Of a stretch of 49,724 bases of DNA, positions 21,585 through 32,843 are shown piece by piece. Under the pieces are notes generated by a model. The model made no database searches, was not told where the DNA came from, and saw only the letters and a list, made by a program, of their open reading frames with translations. Numbering within the stretch: the first letter of the stretch is position 1; each line of letters starts with the position of its first letter. Origin of the DNA: Lautropia sp. SCN 69-89 (GTDB lineage Bacteria > Pseudomonadota > Gammaproteobacteria > Burkholderiales > Burkholderiaceae_E); contig MEED01000038.1 in assembly GCA_001724855.1 (NCBI GenBank), positions 1-49,724 on the forward strand, in the 5' to 3' direction. The position numbers and the translations under genes are program-made.

Positions 21585-21784
21585 GCGGTATCGACACCAT
21601 CTTCGTCGCCGGCGAGTCGCGGTTCGAGGTGGGGCCTGCCGGCGTGCGAATGGTGCCCGTCGCCGTGCGCGTCCAGCCGGGCCACGGAGCACCGGGCAGC
21701 AACAAGGTATCGTTCCACGTCGAGGCGGTCGACGACGCCACGGTCGCCGTCGACGCGCATTCCACCTTCTTCGTACCGCGCTGA
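21563..21784 (+). pseudogene. ccoG: Detached C-terminal domain of CcoG
   Basis: From 21563 a different frame reads RAFRVTVSGIDTIFVAG, then a block ending FEVGPAGVRMVPVAVRVQ and a GAPGSNKVSFHVEA segment, to a TGA at 21784. This is the beta-sandwich domain that ends FixG/CcoG proteins. Relatives have about 20-25 residues (a stretch resembling ENVYRLQVMN) between the helix end and this domain, and these are missing. A deletion with remainder 1 modulo 3 fits. No start codon or ribosome site precedes the fragment. Confidence 0.78.
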
Positions 21785-21803
21785 GCCGATGAGCATCACG
21801 ACG

Positions 21804-22296
21804 ATGAACGCGCAAGCTCCCTGGTACCGGCATCGCTGGCCGTGGCTTCGCCCCGGCGGTGGCGCTGGTCGGCGGCATCTTCACTTTCTGGCTGGCCGCC
21901 ACCACTGCCGACTCGATGGTCGTCGACGACTACTATCGCGAGGGCAAGGCCATCAACCAGCAGCTGGCACGCGACCGCCAGGCGAGCGCGCTCGGACTGC
22001 AGGCGACCTTGTCGGCTCCCGACGGCGCGACGATCGCGCTCGCCATCACGGCTGCGCACGCCACCGACTGGCCGGCGCAACTCACGCTGCGCGTCATCCA
22101 CGCCACCCGCGCCGAACTCGACGCTGCCTACCTGCTGCGGTACGTCGGCGGCGGCACCTACCGCGCCGACGGCTCACTGCCGGCCGGCGGACACTGGCTC
22201 GTGCAGCTCGAAGACCCTGCTCGCAGCTGGCGGCTGGTCGAGCCGACGGTCACGCGCTTCGACGTGCCGATCCTGCTGCGGGCAGCCAGGCCATGA
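21804..22296 (+). pseudogene. fixH: FixH family protein with a short internal frameshift
   Basis: An ATG at 21804 (or in-frame ATG 21789) opens MNAQAPWYRHRWPW, a typical FixH start. The main body reads in another frame from about 21845: FAPAVALVGGIFTFWLAA, then ADSMVVDDYYREGKAINQ and a periplasmic domain ending at 22296. The lost bases (about 8, remainder 2 modulo 3) would encode roughly LLM. FixH is a single-helix membrane protein of the fixGHIS set, required for cbb3 assembly. A GTG at 21859 could start a product lacking the cytoplasmic part. The stop overlaps the next ATG. Confidence 0.78.
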
Positions 22297-22583
22297 GCGC
22301 GTCACCATCCCCCGTCGAGGAAGCAGCGATGACCGACGATCGCCCTCGGGCCGGCAGTCGGCTCGGCCGGATCCTGATGCAGGTGCTCTGGCCGGCTTTC
22401 CTGATGGCGATCGTCGCCGAAGGCGTGCTGTTCTCGATGGTCGACCCGCATGAACTGGTGATCGTCGGCCTGCACCTGGCAGACAGCCGCGAGGCGGCAT
22501 ACACGGTCGGTTTCTTCGTCTTCTGGGTGCTGTTCGCCTGCTCGAGCGGCATGACCTACCTGCTCAGCCACGGCATGCGGGAG

Positions 22584-22589
<6 letters not shown>
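22293..22589 (+). CDS. Small membrane protein at the end of the cbb3 cluster, function unknown
   Basis: The 98-residue protein has two probable membrane helices: residues 28-49 (ILMQVLWPAFLMAIVAEGVL) and 72-91 (YTVGFFVFWVLFACSSGM). Between them lies the segment MVDPHELVIVG. The ATG at 22293 overlaps the fixH stop, so it is translationally coupled to the cluster. Similar short proteins follow fixH in other betaproteobacteria as far as I recall, without an assigned role; a part in cbb3 assembly is inference. Its end overlaps the convergent hslR stop by 6 bp. An internal Met 13 is an alternative start. Confidence 0.75.
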
Positions 22590-23003
<414 letters not shown>

Positions 23004-23064
23004 CGGCGATCGGTCGGTGAAGGAGTCTCGATTATCCTATGGCCCGCAAACCGGAGCGCCATTC

Positions 23065-23535
23065 ATGACCGTGCCCTACAAGGAGCGTTACTTCGAGGAC
23101 TTCAGGCCCGGAGAGGTGACCGAGTTCGGCGACTATCTGGTCACCGAACAGGAGATCGTCGAATTCGCGACGCGCTACGACCCTCAGCCCTTTCACATCG
23201 ACCGGGCTGCGGCAGCCGACTCGATCTTCGGCGACCTGATCGCCAGCGGCTGGATGACAGGCAGCATCATGATGCGGTTGCTGGTCGATCACTTCATTTC
23301 GCCGGCGTCGAGCATGGGCTCGCCCGGCGTCGACGAGGTGCGCTGGCATCGGCCGGTGCGCCCCGGCGACCGGCTGCGCGTGCGCCTGACGGTGATCGAG
23401 ACGAAGCGCTCGCAGAGCAAACCCGACCGCGGCATCGTCCGGGTGCAGCAGGAAATGCTCAACCAGCACGGCGATACCGTGATGAGCCTGCGCGGCATGA
23501 GCCTGGCGAAGTGCCGCGCGCCCGCGCCGGGCTGA
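23065..23535 (+). CDS. MaoC-family hydratase (hot-dog fold)
   Basis: The 156-residue protein belongs to the (R)-specific enoyl-CoA hydratase/MaoC group. The hydratase motif is visible as ATRYDPQPFHID, with catalytic Asp and His, followed by FGDLIASGWMTG, typical of single-domain MaoC dehydratases. VRPGDRLRVRL is the second conserved block. The ATG at 23065 has GGAG about nine bases upstream. The substrate is probably a 2-enoyl-CoA; nothing in the neighbourhood narrows it. Confidence 0.88.
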   Translation: MTVPYKERYFEDFRPGEVTEFGDYLVTEQEIVEFATRYDPQPFHIDRAAAADSIFGDLIASGWMTGSIMMRLLVDHFISPASSMGSPGVDEVRWHRPVRPGDRLRVRLTVIETKRSQSKPDRGIVRVQQEMLNQHGDTVMSLRGMSLAKCRAPAPG

Positions 23536-23560
23536 AGCCGGGCGCGTAACGCAGCGGCGC

Positions 23561-24964
23561 TCAGCGGCGCCAGGGCTGCGGCCAGCGCCGCTGCGGCGGC
23601 CGCAGTTGCTCGAGCACGCGCGCCAGCCGCATCACGCCGAGGTCGTCGAAGCGCCGGCCGACGAGTTGCACGCCCACCGGCAGGCCGTCGGCGGTGAAAT
23701 CCCAGTTGATCGAAGCCGCCGGCTGCTCGCTCATGTTCCAGGCGACGGTGAACGCGACATGCGGCAGTGCGTCGTGCGGATTGTTGCCCGGGCAGGCGGA
23801 CTCCGCCTCGTAGGGCAGGATCGGCGAGGTGGGCGACAGCAGGTAGTCGAAACGCGCGGTGGCACGCACCGCCGCCTCGCGCATCGCCATCAGCCGCGTG
23901 TACGCGGTCATCACCTCGGCGCCGCTGAACGATCCTGCGCGCCAGCTGCACCACTCGACGATGAACGGCAGCACCTTCGAGCGCACAGCCTGCGGCATCG
24001 CGGCAATGTCGTTGAACGAACGCGCCTCGAAGAACACGTTGAAGCCCTCGAGCATCTCCGGCGTGAGGAACGAGCGCATCGGCTCGACGATCGCGCCCGA
24101 CGCCTCGAGCGCCCGGGCCGCCGCCTCGCACGCCGCGACGACCGACGGATGCGGCGGCAGGCCTGCCCCCATGTCGATCAGCACGCCGATGTGCAGCCGC
24201 CTTGCATCCAGGCCGTCGAGCCGCGCCGCGTAGTCGGTGGGCTGGTACGGCAGGCTCATGAAGTCGCGTTCGTCGGGGCGGGCGAGCACGTCCATCAGCA
24301 GCGCCGCATCACGAACGGTACGGGTCATCGGACCGGCGATGCGGCCCATGTAGGGCGGATCGATCGGGACCCGGCCCAGGCTGGGCTTGAGCGCGAACAG
24401 GCCGCAGTGCGTGGCCGGCAAGCGCACCGAGCCGCCGATGTCGGTGCCGACGTGCAGTGGCCCATAGCCGGCAGCGGCCGCCGCAGCCGCGCCGGACGAC
24501 GAGCCGGAGGTGTTGCGGTCGAGTCGCCACGGGTTGCGCGTCACGCCGTGGATCGACGACAGGCCCGAGGACAGCATGCCGAAGTCCGGCATCGTCGTCT
24601 TGCCCACGATGACGCAGCCGGCCTCGCGGACGCGCGCGCTGGGGGGCGCATCGGCGGGCCTGGGGGCGAGGTCGGAAGCCGCGGTGCCCAGCGGCGCCGG
24701 ATCGCCCTTCGTGTAGAGGTTCTCCTTCAGCGTGACCGGCACGCCGTCGATCGCCGACAGCGGCCGGCCGGCGCGCCATCGCGCCTCGGCGTCGCGCGCC
24801 GCTGCGAGCGCAGCATCGCGATGCACCAGGTACATCGCGTTGATCAGCGGCTCGCAGGCGTCGATGCGTTCGAGCACCGCGCGCAACGCATCGACCGGCG
24901 ACAGCTCGCCGGTGCGGAACGCCTCGGCAAGCTGCGCCGCAGCCCAGTCGGCAACCGATTCCAT
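23561..24964 (-). CDS. Amidase-signature family hydrolase
   Basis: The 467-residue amidase-signature enzyme uses a Ser-cisSer-Lys triad to hydrolyse amides. Lys 80 sits in [10 protein letters not shown], the cis-Ser in [12 protein letters not shown] (about 156) and the nucleophile Ser 179 in [12 protein letters not shown]. The usual GGSSGG reads GSSSGA here. It aligns with stand-alone amidases rather than GatA, as no gatB/gatC is adjacent and the C-terminal half differs. The ATG at 24964 has GGAGGG five bases upstream. It lies 55 bp after gltD in the same direction and may be read through from gltBD. The substrate is unknown. Confidence 0.9.
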   Translation of the reverse strand: MESVADWAAAQLAEAFRTGELSPVDALRAVLERIDACEPLINAMYLVHRDAALAAARDAEARWRAGRPLSAIDGVPVTLKENLYTKGDPAPLGTAASDLAPRPADAPPSARVREAGCVIVGKTTMPDFGMLSSGLSSIHGVTRNPWRLDRNTSGSSSGAAAAAAAGYGPLHVGTDIGGSVRLPATHCGLFALKPSLGRVPIDPPYMGRIAGPMTRTVRDAALLMDVLARPDERDFMSLPYQPTDYAARLDGLDARRLHIGVLIDMGAGLPPHPSVVAACEAAARALEASGAIVEPMRSFLTPEMLEGFNVFFEARSFNDIAAMPQAVRSKVLPFIVEWCSWRAGSFSGAEVMTAYTRLMAMREAAVRATARFDYLLSPTSPILPYEAESACPGNNPHDALPHVAFTVAWNMSEQPAASINWDFTADGLPVGVQLVGRRFDDLGVMRLARVLEQLRPPQRRWPQPWRR

Positions 24965-25019
24965 CGCGCCCTCCGTCGATCGTGAGTGCCCGCGTGGGGC
25001 GTGCACCGCGCGCCCCGGC

Positions 25020-26504
25020 TCAGCGAGGCAGCTCGGATGCCCCCATCAGGAACTCGTCGATCGCGCGCGCGCATTGCCGCCCCTCGCGAATCGCCCAGAC
25101 GACCAGCGACTGGCCGCGGCGCATGTCGCCTGCGGCGAACACCCTGGGCACGCTGGTCGCATAGCAGCCCTCGCCGTCGGTGCCGGCCTGCGCGTTGCCG
25201 CGCGCGTCCTTGCGCACGCCGAACGCATCGAGCAGCTTGCCGACCGGAGACACGAAGCCCATCGCCAGCAGCACCAGGTCGGCGCGCAACTCGAACTCCG
25301 AGCCCGGCACCTCCGACATCCGCAACTGGCCACTGGCCTCGTCCTTCTTCCATTCGACCCGGGCTGCCACCAGCGCCCTGACCCTGCCCTGCCCGTCGTC
25401 GACGAAGCGCTTGGTCGTGACCGCCCAGTCGCGCCCGCAGCCCTCTTCGTGCGACGACGAGGTGCGCAGCTTGTACGGCCAGTTCGGCCAGGTCAGCGCC
25501 TTGTTCTCGCGTTCGGGCGGCTGCGGCATCAGCTCGAATTGCGTGACCGAGCCTGCGCCCTGGCGGTTGCTGGTGCCGACGCAATCGGAACCGGTGTCGC
25601 CGCCGCCGATCACGATCACGTGCTTGCCGGTCGCGAGGATCTGGCCGGCGACCGCGTCGCCGGCCACGACCCGGTTCTGCTGCGGGAGGAACTCCATCGC
25701 GAAATGCACGCCGTGCAGCTCGCGCCCCGGCACCGGCAGGTCGCGCGCGAGCTCGGCGCCGCCGGTGAGCGCGACCGCGTCGAACTCCTCGAGCAGCCGG
25801 GCGGCAGGCATCCGCTCGCGCGACCAGTCGGTGACGCCGGGCGCGCCGGCCTCGCCCACCAGCACCCCGGGCCGGAAGCGCACGCCCTCGGCCTGCATCT
25901 GCGCGATGCGCCGGTCGATGTGGCGCTTCTCGAGCTTGAAGTCGGGAATGCCGTAGCGAAGCAGCCCGCCGATCCGGTCGTTCTTCTCGAACACCGTCAC
26001 CTCGTGGCCGGCGCGCGCGAGCTGCTGCGCGCAGGCCAGCCCGGCGGGCCCCGACCCGACGACCGCAACCTTGCGGCCGGTGGCGCGCACCGGCGGCTGC
26101 GGCAGAACCCAGCCCATCTCCCAGCCCTTGTCGATGATCGCGTGCTCGATCGACTTGATGCCCACCGGATCGCTGTTGATGTTCAGCGTGCACGCTGCCT
26201 CGCACGGCGCCGGGCAGATGCGGCCGGTGAACTCCGGGAAGTTGTTGGTCGAGTGCAGCGTGTCGAGCGCGAGCTTCCAGTTGCCGCGGTAGACCAGGTC
26301 GTTCCAGTCGGGAATGATGTTGTTGACCGGGCAGCCGCTCTGGCAGAACGGCGTGCCGCAGTCCATGCAGCGCGCGCCCTGTCTCGACGCTTCTTCGTCG
26401 GACAGGTGCATCACGAACTCGCGGTAGTGCCGCACGCGCGTCGTGGCGTCTTCGGCCGCCTCGCTCAGGCGCTGGAATTCGAGGAATCCGGTGACTTTGC
26501 CCAT
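25020..26504 (-). CDS. gltD: Glutamate synthase (NADPH) small subunit
   Basis: The 494-residue beta subunit of glutamate synthase passes electrons from NADPH through FAD and Fe-S centres to GltB. The N-terminus holds the Cys-rich [17 protein letters not shown] and a second group [12 protein letters not shown]. An FAD Rossmann motif [15 protein letters not shown] appears near residue 148, an NADPH motif [13 protein letters not shown] near 295, and a C-terminal FAD contact [16 protein letters not shown]. It is 50 bp downstream of gltB in one operon. The start [12 protein letters not shown] is standard for the family. Confidence 0.97.
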   Translation of the reverse strand: MGKVTGFLEFQRLSEAAEDATTRVRHYREFVMHLSDEEASRQGARCMDCGTPFCQSGCPVNNIIPDWNDLVYRGNWKLALDTLHSTNNFPEFTGRICPAPCEAACTLNINSDPVGIKSIEHAIIDKGWEMGWVLPQPPVRATGRKVAVVGSGPAGLACAQQLARAGHEVTVFEKNDRIGGLLRYGIPDFKLEKRHIDRRIAQMQAEGVRFRPGVLVGEAGAPGVTDWSRERMPAARLLEEFDAVALTGGAELARDLPVPGRELHGVHFAMEFLPQQNRVVAGDAVAGQILATGKHVIVIGGGDTGSDCVGTSNRQGAGSVTQFELMPQPPERENKALTWPNWPYKLRTSSSHEEGCGRDWAVTTKRFVDDGQGRVRALVAARVEWKKDEASGQLRMSEVPGSEFELRADLVLLAMGFVSPVGKLLDAFGVRKDARGNAQAGTDGEGCYATSVPRVFAAGDMRRGQSLVVWAIREGRQCARAIDEFLMGASELPR

Positions 26505-26554
26505 TTCGCTGATTCGCCAGGTGGATGCCGCTGCCCGCTGCGCATTTGCCGCGC

Positions 26555-29500
26555 TCAGGCGGTCGTCTGCTCGCGCCCCGCGCGCTCGTGCCGCTTTGCG
26601 TTGATCTCGCCGAGCGCCCGCTTGTACTCGCCCGGAAACACCTTGACGAACGCCGCGCGGCTGCGCTCCCAGTCGTCGAGGATCGCGCGCGCCTTCTCGC
26701 TGCCGGTGTAGCGGAAATGCTGCTCGATCAGTCCCTTCAGGATGATCTCGTCGCATTCGCCGCGATGCCAGGTCGCGGGATCGGCCTGTGCCAGCTGCTC
26801 GGACGTCGACAGCACCGGCTCGAGCCCGACCATCGCCAGGTTGCAGCGCGAGCCGAAGCCGCCTTCGGGATCGAAGACGTAGGCGACGCCGCCCGACATG
26901 CCGGCGGCGAAGTTGCGCCCGGTCTCGCCGAGCACGACCACCGTGCCGCCGGTCATGTACTCGCAGCCGTGGTCGCCGGTGCCCTCGACCACCGCGCTGG
27001 CGCCGGAGTTGCGCACGCAGAAGCGCTCGCCCGCGACCCCGCAGAAGAACGCTTCGCCGGCGATCGCGCCGTACATCACCGTGTTGCCGACGATGATGTT
27101 CTGGTCGGACTGGCCGCGGAAGTCGTTGGTCGGTCGCACGATGATGCGCCCGCCCGACAGCCCCTTGCCGACGTAGTCGTTGGCCTGGCCGACCAGGTCG
27201 AGCGTGATGCCGTTGGCCAGGAACGCGCCCATGCTCTGCCCCGCGGTGCCCTTGAGCTGCACGTGGATCGTGTCGTCGGGCAAGCCCTGGTGGCCGTAGC
27301 GGCGCGCGACCTCGCCCGAGAGCATCGTGCCGACGGTGCGGTTGACGTTGCGGATCGGCAGGATGAACGACGCCTTCTCGCCGCGCTCCAGCGCCGGCCT
27401 GGCCAGCTCGATCAGCTTGTGGTCGAGCGCGCTCGCGAGCCCGTGATCCTGGTCTTCGACACGCCGGCGCGGCACGGTCGCCGGCACCGCCGGCTGGTGG
27501 AAGATGCGCGAGAAATCGAGCCCTCTGGCCTTCCAGTGCTCGATGCCCTTGCGCGTGTCGAGCAGGTCGGCGCGGCCGATCAGCTCCTCGAAGCGGCGGA
27601 TGCCCAGCCGCGCCATCAGCTCGCGCGCCTCCTCGGCCACGAAGAAGAAGAAGTTGACCACGTGCTCGGGCTTGCCGTCGAACTTGCGCCGCAGCACCGG
27701 ATCCTGCGTGGCCACGCCGACCGGGCAGGTGTTCAGGTGGCACTTGCGCATCATGATGCAGCCTTCGACCACCAGCGGCGCCGTCGCGAAGCCGAACTCG
27801 TCGGCGCCGAGCAGCGCGCCGATCACCACGTCGCGGCCGGTCTTCATCTGGCCGTCGGCCTGCACCACGATGCGCCCGCGCAGGCCGTTGAGCACGAGCG
27901 TCTGCTGCGTCTCGGCCAGGCCGAGTTCCCAGGGCGTGCCGGCGTGCTTGATCGACGACAGCGGCGACGCGCCGGTGCCGCCATCGTGCCCGGCGATGAC
28001 CACGTGATCGGCCTTGGCCTTGCTGACGCCCGCAGCGACCGTGCCGACGCCGACCTCCGAGACCAGCTTGACCGACACCGAGGCGCGCGGGTTGGCGCTC
28101 TTGAGGTCGTGGATCAGCTGGGCGAGGTCCTCGATCGAGTAGATGTCGTGGTGCGGCGGCGGCGAGATCAGTCCGACGCCCGGCACCGAATAGCGCAGCA
28201 TGCCGATGTAGTCGGACACCTTGTGGCCCGGCAACTGGCCGCCCTCGCCCGGCTTGGCACCCTGCGCCATCTTGATCTGGAGCTGGTCGGCGCTGGCGAG
28301 GTACTCGGCGGTGACGCCGAAGCGGCCCGATGCCACCTGCTTGATCCGCGAGCGCAGCGAGTCACCCTCCTTGAGCGCGATGTCCGCCTCGATGCGATCG
28401 GCGCCGATCACGCTGCCGATCGTGTCGCCGTCGCGGATCACCGGCTTGCCGGCACGCATCTCGGCGCGGTAGCGCATCGCGTCTTCGCCGCCCTCTCCGG
28501 TGTTCGACTTGCCGCCGATGCGATTCATCGCGACCGCGAGCGTCGTGTGCGCCTCGGTGGAAATCGAGCCGAGCGACATCGCGCCGGTGGCGAAGCGCTT
28601 GACGATCTCGGCGGCCGGCTCGACCTCCTCGATCGGCACCGGCGTGCAGGCGTCGAAGCGGAACTCGAACAGGCCGCGCAGCGTGAGGTGGCGCCGCGTC
28701 TGGTCGTTGATCAGCTTCGCGTACTCCTTGTAGGTCGCGTAGCTGCCGGCGCGCGTCGAGTGTTGCAGCTTCGAGATCGATTCGGGCGTCCACATGTGGT
28801 CTTCGCCGCGGGTGCGGTACGCATACTCGCCTCCCGGGTCGAGCATCGCCGCCAGCGTCGGGTCGTCGCCGAAGGCGGCGCGATGCAGCCGGATCGCTTC
28901 CTCGGCGACCTCGAAGATGCCGATTCCGTCGACGTTGCTGGGCGTGCCGCTGAAGTACTTGTCGACGAGCGCGCGCGACAGGCCGATCGCCTCGAAGATC
29001 TGCGCGCCGCAGTAGCTCATGTAGGTGGAGATGCCCATCTTGGACATCACCTTCATCAGCCCCTTGCCGATCGCCTTGATGTAGTTCTTGATCGCCTTGT
29101 CGGGGCCGACGTCGCCGGGCATCGCACGGTGCAGGTCGGCCAGCGTCTCCATCGCCAGGTACGGATGGATCGCCTCGGCGCCGTATCCGGCCAGCAGCGC
29201 GAAATGGTGCACCTCGCGTGCCGAGCCGGTCTCGACCACGAGCCCGGTGGCCGTGCGCAGGCCGCGGTTGACCAGGTGCAGGTGGATCGCACTGGTAGCC
29301 AGCAGCGCCGGGATCGCCACTCGCTCCCGCGACATGCGCCGGTCGGACACGATCAGGATGTTGTAGCCGGAACGCACCGCGTCCTCGGCCTCGGCCGCCA
29401 GCGATGCCAGCCGCGCCTCGATGCCCTCCTTGCCCCAGGCGACCGGGTAGCAGATGTCGAGCTCGTACGACTTGAACTTGTTGTCGGTAAGCAGCTCGAT

Positions 29501-31363
29501 GCCGCGGATCTGCGCGATGTCGTCGAAGTCGAGCAGCGGCTGCGTGACCTCCAGCCTCATCGGCGGGTTGATGTTGTTCAGGTCGAGCAGGTTCGGCCTG
29601 GGACCGATGAACGACACCAGCGACATGACCAGCTGCTCGCGGATCGGGTCGATCGGCGGGTTCGTCACCTGCGCGAACAGCTGCTTGAAATAGTTGTAGA
29701 GCGGCTTGTTCCTGTTGGAGAGCACCGCCAGCGGCGAGTCGTTGCCCATCGACCCGATCGCCTCCTCGCCGGCGGCGGCCATCGGCGCCATCAGGAACTT
29801 GATGTCCTCCTGCGTGTAGCCGAACGCCTGCTGCCGATCGAGCAGCGCCGACACCGATGGCGGCGGCGTCTGCTGCGAGACTTCGTCGGTAATGCGCCCG
29901 GCCAGCCGCACCTCCTGCTCGGTGGGGCCCTGCGCCTCACGCGCCGCCGCCTCGGCGTCGTGCGGCACGCCGATCTCGTCGAGCTTGATGCGGATGGCCT
30001 CGATCCACTCGCGGTACGGCTTGCTGTTGGCGAGCTGGTTCTTGATCTCGGCGTCGTCGATGATGCGGCCCTGGTCGAGGTCGATCAGGAACATCTTTCC
30101 GGGCTGCAGCCGCCACTTCTTGACGATGCTGCTCTCGGGAAACGGCAGAACGCCGGCTTCGGAGGCCATCACCACCATGTCGTCGTCGGTGATGCAGTAG
30201 CGCGCCGGGCGCAGCCCGTTGCGATCGAGGGTCGCGCCGATCTGCCGGCCGTCGGTGAAGACGATGGCCGCGGGCCCGTCCCAGGGCTCCATCATCGAGG
30301 CGTGGAATTCGTAGAACGCGCGACGCTTCGGATCCATCAGCGCGTGCTGCTCCCACGCCTCGGGAATCATCATCATCATCGCGTGCACCAGCGGATAGCC
30401 GGCCATCACGAGCAGCTCGAGGCAGTTGTCGAAGGTCGCGGTGTCGGACTGCCCGGCGTAGACGATCGGATAGAGCTTCTTCAGGTCCTCGCCCAGCACC
30501 GGCGAACGCATCACGCCCTCGCGCGCGCGCAGCCAGTTGTAGTTGCCCTTCACCGTGTTGATCTCGCCGTTGTGCGCGATCAGCCGGTACGGGTGGGCCA
30601 GCGGCCACTCGGGGAAGGTGTTGGTGGAAAAGCGCTGGTGCACCAGCGCGAGCGCCGAGACCACGCGCGGATCCTGCAGGTCGCGATAGTACTGGCCGAC
30701 CTGGCCGCACAGCAGCAGTCCCTTGTAGACGATCGTGCGCGCCGACATCGACGGGACGAAGTATTCCTTGCTGTGCTTCAGGCCGAGCTGCTGGATCGCG
30801 TGGCTGGCGGTCTTGCGGATCACGTACAGCTTGCGCTCGAGCGCGTCGGTGACCATCACGTCGGGGCCGCGGCCGATGAAGACCTGTCGGATCACCGGCT
30901 CCTTGGCCCGCACGGCGGGCGACATCGGCATCTCGCGGTCCACCGGCACGTCGCGCCAGCCGAGCAGCACCTGACGCTCGGCGCGCACCGCGCGCTCGAG
31001 CTCCTGTTCGCAGGCCAGTCGCGACGCATGCTCCTTGGGCAGGAACACCATGCCCACGCCGTATTCGCCGGCCGGAGGCAGCCTGACACCCTGGCGTGCC
31101 ATTTCCTCGCGGAAGAACTGGTCGGGCAGCTGGATCAGGATGCCGGCTCCGTCGCCCATCAGCGGATCGGCGCCGACTGCGCCGCGATGGTCGAGGTTGC
31201 ACAGGATCTGCAGGCCCTGCTCGATCATCCGGTGGCTTTTCCTGCCCTTGATGTGGGCAATGAAGCCGACGCCGCACGCATCGTGCTCGCGCGCCGGGTC
31301 GTACAGGCCTTCTGCGGTCGGCGAGGCCGCACACTGCGGTGGATGACGGTGCGAGTGTTCCAT
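26555..31363 (-). CDS. gltB: Glutamate synthase (NADPH) large subunit
   Basis: The protein of about 1602 residues makes two glutamates from glutamine and 2-oxoglutarate. It begins with a propeptide and a class II amidotransferase domain whose nucleophile is Cys 30 in EHDACGVGF. Next come the central domain, the FMN-binding synthase domain ([38 protein letters not shown]) with a 3Fe-4S cluster (Cys 1202, 1208, 1213), and the GXGXG beta-helix domain. The ATG at 31363 has GGAGC seven bases upstream. The propeptide (29 residues) begins MEHSHRHPP. It is the first gene of gltBD, with a 290-bp upstream gap. Confidence 0.97.
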   Translation of the reverse strand: MEHSHRHPPQCAASPTAEGLYDPAREHDACGVGFIAHIKGRKSHRMIEQGLQILCNLDHRGAVGADPLMGDGAGILIQLPDQFFREEMARQGVRLPPAGEYGVGMVFLPKEHASRLACEQELERAVRAERQVLLGWRDVPVDREMPMSPAVRAKEPVIRQVFIGRGPDVMVTDALERKLYVIRKTASHAIQQLGLKHSKEYFVPSMSARTIVYKGLLLCGQVGQYYRDLQDPRVVSALALVHQRFSTNTFPEWPLAHPYRLIAHNGEINTVKGNYNWLRAREGVMRSPVLGEDLKKLYPIVYAGQSDTATFDNCLELLVMAGYPLVHAMMMMIPEAWEQHALMDPKRRAFYEFHASMMEPWDGPAAIVFTDGRQIGATLDRNGLRPARYCITDDDMVVMASEAGVLPFPESSIVKKWRLQPGKMFLIDLDQGRIIDDAEIKNQLANSKPYREWIEAIRIKLDEIGVPHDAEAAAREAQGPTEQEVRLAGRITDEVSQQTPPPSVSALLDRQQAFGYTQEDIKFLMAPMAAAGEEAIGSMGNDSPLAVLSNRNKPLYNYFKQLFAQVTNPPIDPIREQLVMSLVSFIGPRPNLLDLNNINPPMRLEVTQPLLDFDDIAQIRGIELLTDNKFKSYELDICYPVAWGKEGIEARLASLAAEAEDAVRSGYNILIVSDRRMSRERVAIPALLATSAIHLHLVNRGLRTATGLVVETGSAREVHHFALLAGYGAEAIHPYLAMETLADLHRAMPGDVGPDKAIKNYIKAIGKGLMKVMSKMGISTYMSYCGAQIFEAIGLSRALVDKYFSGTPSNVDGIGIFEVAEEAIRLHRAAFGDDPTLAAMLDPGGEYAYRTRGEDHMWTPESISKLQHSTRAGSYATYKEYAKLINDQTRRHLTLRGLFEFRFDACTPVPIEEVEPAAEIVKRFATGAMSLGSISTEAHTTLAVAMNRIGGKSNTGEGGEDAMRYRAEMRAGKPVIRDGDTIGSVIGADRIEADIALKEGDSLRSRIKQVASGRFGVTAEYLASADQLQIKMAQGAKPGEGGQLPGHKVSDYIGMLRYSVPGVGLISPPPHHDIYSIEDLAQLIHDLKSANPRASVSVKLVSEVGVGTVAAGVSKAKADHVVIAGHDGGTGASPLSSIKHAGTPWELGLAETQQTLVLNGLRGRIVVQADGQMKTGRDVVIGALLGADEFGFATAPLVVEGCIMMRKCHLNTCPVGVATQDPVLRRKFDGKPEHVVNFFFFVAEEARELMARLGIRRFEELIGRADLLDTRKGIEHWKARGLDFSRIFHQPAVPATVPRRRVEDQDHGLASALDHKLIELARPALERGEKASFILPIRNVNRTVGTMLSGEVARRYGHQGLPDDTIHVQLKGTAGQSMGAFLANGITLDLVGQANDYVGKGLSGGRIIVRPTNDFRGQSDQNIIVGNTVMYGAIAGEAFFCGVAGERFCVRNSGASAVVEGTGDHGCEYMTGGTVVVLGETGRNFAAGMSGGVAYVFDPEGGFGSRCNLAMVGLEPVLSTSEQLAQADPATWHRGECDEIILKGLIEQHFRYTGSEKARAILDDWERSRAAFVKVFPGEYKRALGEINAKRHERAGREQTTA

Positions 31364-31653
31364 CGTGCCAGCTCCGGATCCGGTGTCGGCGCCGCGCTGC
31401 GCGCGCAGTCGCCCCGACCCGCCGCGTACTGCCTGCGAACCCGGGCAAATCCACCGGTACAAAACTAAGTTAGTGCTTGCTTGCGTCTAGAAGCGCTTGG
31501 GGCGGCGCTATGCCGCAATGCAGCGCGAATGGCGCGAACGAACTGCCCAGTATACGCCGCACCCAGCTGGAAGTGCATAGCGAGCGGGCCGGCGGCGTTG
31601 CGGCCATGCCGCAAGTCGGTACCGGGCACGCGGCCCGACCGGGGGCTGCGCGC
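31364..31653 (-). promoter_or_regulatory. Upstream region of gltBD
   Basis: This 290-bp stretch separates dgt from gltB and holds no gene that I can support. Around 31448-31490 it is richer in A and T than its surroundings. On the minus strand two weak promoter-like signals are visible: TAGACG-N17-TAGTTT in that patch, and TATACT at 31554-31549 without a good -35. No operator could be assigned. Regulation of gltBD is therefore open. Confidence 0.3.
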
Positions 31654-32829
31654 CTACTCGGTCGCGTCGGAACAGGCCAGTTCCGGCGGCGGCTCTCCGG
31701 TCAGCCGCGCATGCTCGCGCAACGCGAAGCGATCGGTCATGCCGGCGATGTAGTCGGCGACCGCGCGCAGGCCGATCGCCTGAAAGCGCTCGCGGTGCTC
31801 GTCCGGCAAGCGCGACGGGTCGGCCGCATACGCGTCGAACAGCCGGTGCACGACCCCGCGGGCGCGCCCCATCGCCTCGTCGACCCGTGGGTGTCGGTAG
31901 AGCGCTTCGTGCAGGAAGCGTTTGAGTTGCACCGAGCGCTCGCGCATCGCGGGCGAAAAGGCCACCAGCGGCGGCGCGGCACGCACCTCGTCGAGCGAGC
32001 GCGGCGCGGCGGCTCCGATCCGCCTGCGCGACTCGGCCAGCAGGTCGACCACCAGGTCGTCGATCATCCGCCGGATGGTCTCGTGTACCAGGCGCCGGCC
32101 CGCGACACCCGGATGCAGCCGTTCCACGCTGCGCCGATGGTCGGCGAACAGGTCGATCCTGTCGAGTTGCCCGAGCCGCAGCAGGCCCGAGCGCAGGCCG
32201 TCGTCGACGTCGTGGTTGTTGTAGGCGATCTCGTCGGCGAGGTTGGCGACCTGCGCCTCGAGCGAGGGCTGGCGCCGCTGCAGGAAGCGCTCGCCCAGCT
32301 CGCCGAGCGCGCGCGCGTCCTCGGGCCGGCAGTGCTTCAGGATGCCCTCGCGCGTCTCGAAGCACAGGTTCAGGCCGTCGAAGGCCGCATAGCGCTGCTC
32401 GAGCTCGTCGACCACCCGCAGCGACTGCAGGTTGTGCTCGAATCCGCCGTGCGCGCGCATGCATTCGTGCAAGGCATCCTGGCCGGCATGGCCGAACGGC
32501 GTGTGTCCGAGGTCGTGCGCCAGCGCGATCGCCTCGATCAGGTCTTCGTTCAGGCCGAGGTTGCGGCCGATCGACCGGCCGATCTGTGCCACTTCGATCG
32601 AATGCGTGAGCCGGGTGCGGAACAGGTCGCCCTCGTGGTTCACGAAGACCTGTGTCTTGTATTCGAGCCGGCGGAAGGCGGTGCAGTGGACGATGCGGTC
32701 GCGGTCACGCTGGAACTCGGTGCGCGTGCCGGCTCGCGGCTCGACGTGGCGCCGCCCGCGGCTCGTCGCCGGGTCGGCCGCCCAGGGGGCGAGCGCGGCG
32801 GGCGCGCGCTCGAAGACCCCGCTGCCCAT
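31654..32829 (-). CDS. dgt: Deoxyguanosinetriphosphate triphosphohydrolase-like HD protein
   Basis: The 391-residue HD-domain protein hydrolyses dNTPs to deoxynucleosides and triphosphate. The metal site is visible as [23 protein letters not shown] (HD pair) and a later [13 protein letters not shown]. The N-terminal [13 protein letters not shown] and [10 protein letters not shown] blocks are characteristic of the type 2 dgt subfamily. ATG 32829 (MGSGVFER) was chosen because it lies 14 bp after the aroB stop and precedes the conserved RGRRH block; the longer frame overlaps aroB. The aroK-aroB-dgt order is typical for the group. Confidence 0.93.
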   Translation of the reverse strand: MGSGVFERAPAALAPWAADPATSRGRRHVEPRAGTRTEFQRDRDRIVHCTAFRRLEYKTQVFVNHEGDLFRTRLTHSIEVAQIGRSIGRNLGLNEDLIEAIALAHDLGHTPFGHAGQDALHECMRAHGGFEHNLQSLRVVDELEQRYAAFDGLNLCFETREGILKHCRPEDARALGELGERFLQRRQPSLEAQVANLADEIAYNNHDVDDGLRSGLLRLGQLDRIDLFADHRRSVERLHPGVAGRRLVHETIRRMIDDLVVDLLAESRRRIGAAAPRSLDEVRAAPPLVAFSPAMRERSVQLKRFLHEALYRHPRVDEAMGRARGVVHRLFDAYAADPSRLPDEHRERFQAIGLRAVADYIAGMTDRFALREHARLTGEPPPELACSDATE

Positions 32830-32843
32830 GCCCGCTGCGGCGC

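Noticed and set aside
26525-31468. A 1647-codon open frame on the plus strand opposite gltB
   Set aside because: It lies wholly antisense to gltB, which has full family motifs. The translation is rich in Arg, Ala, His and Val with no recognisable domain, as expected from high-GC third-position bias.
31364-31653. Possible riboswitch or small RNA upstream of gltB
   Set aside because: No conserved aptamer pattern or stable multi-stem structure was recognised; only a modestly AT-rich patch is present.
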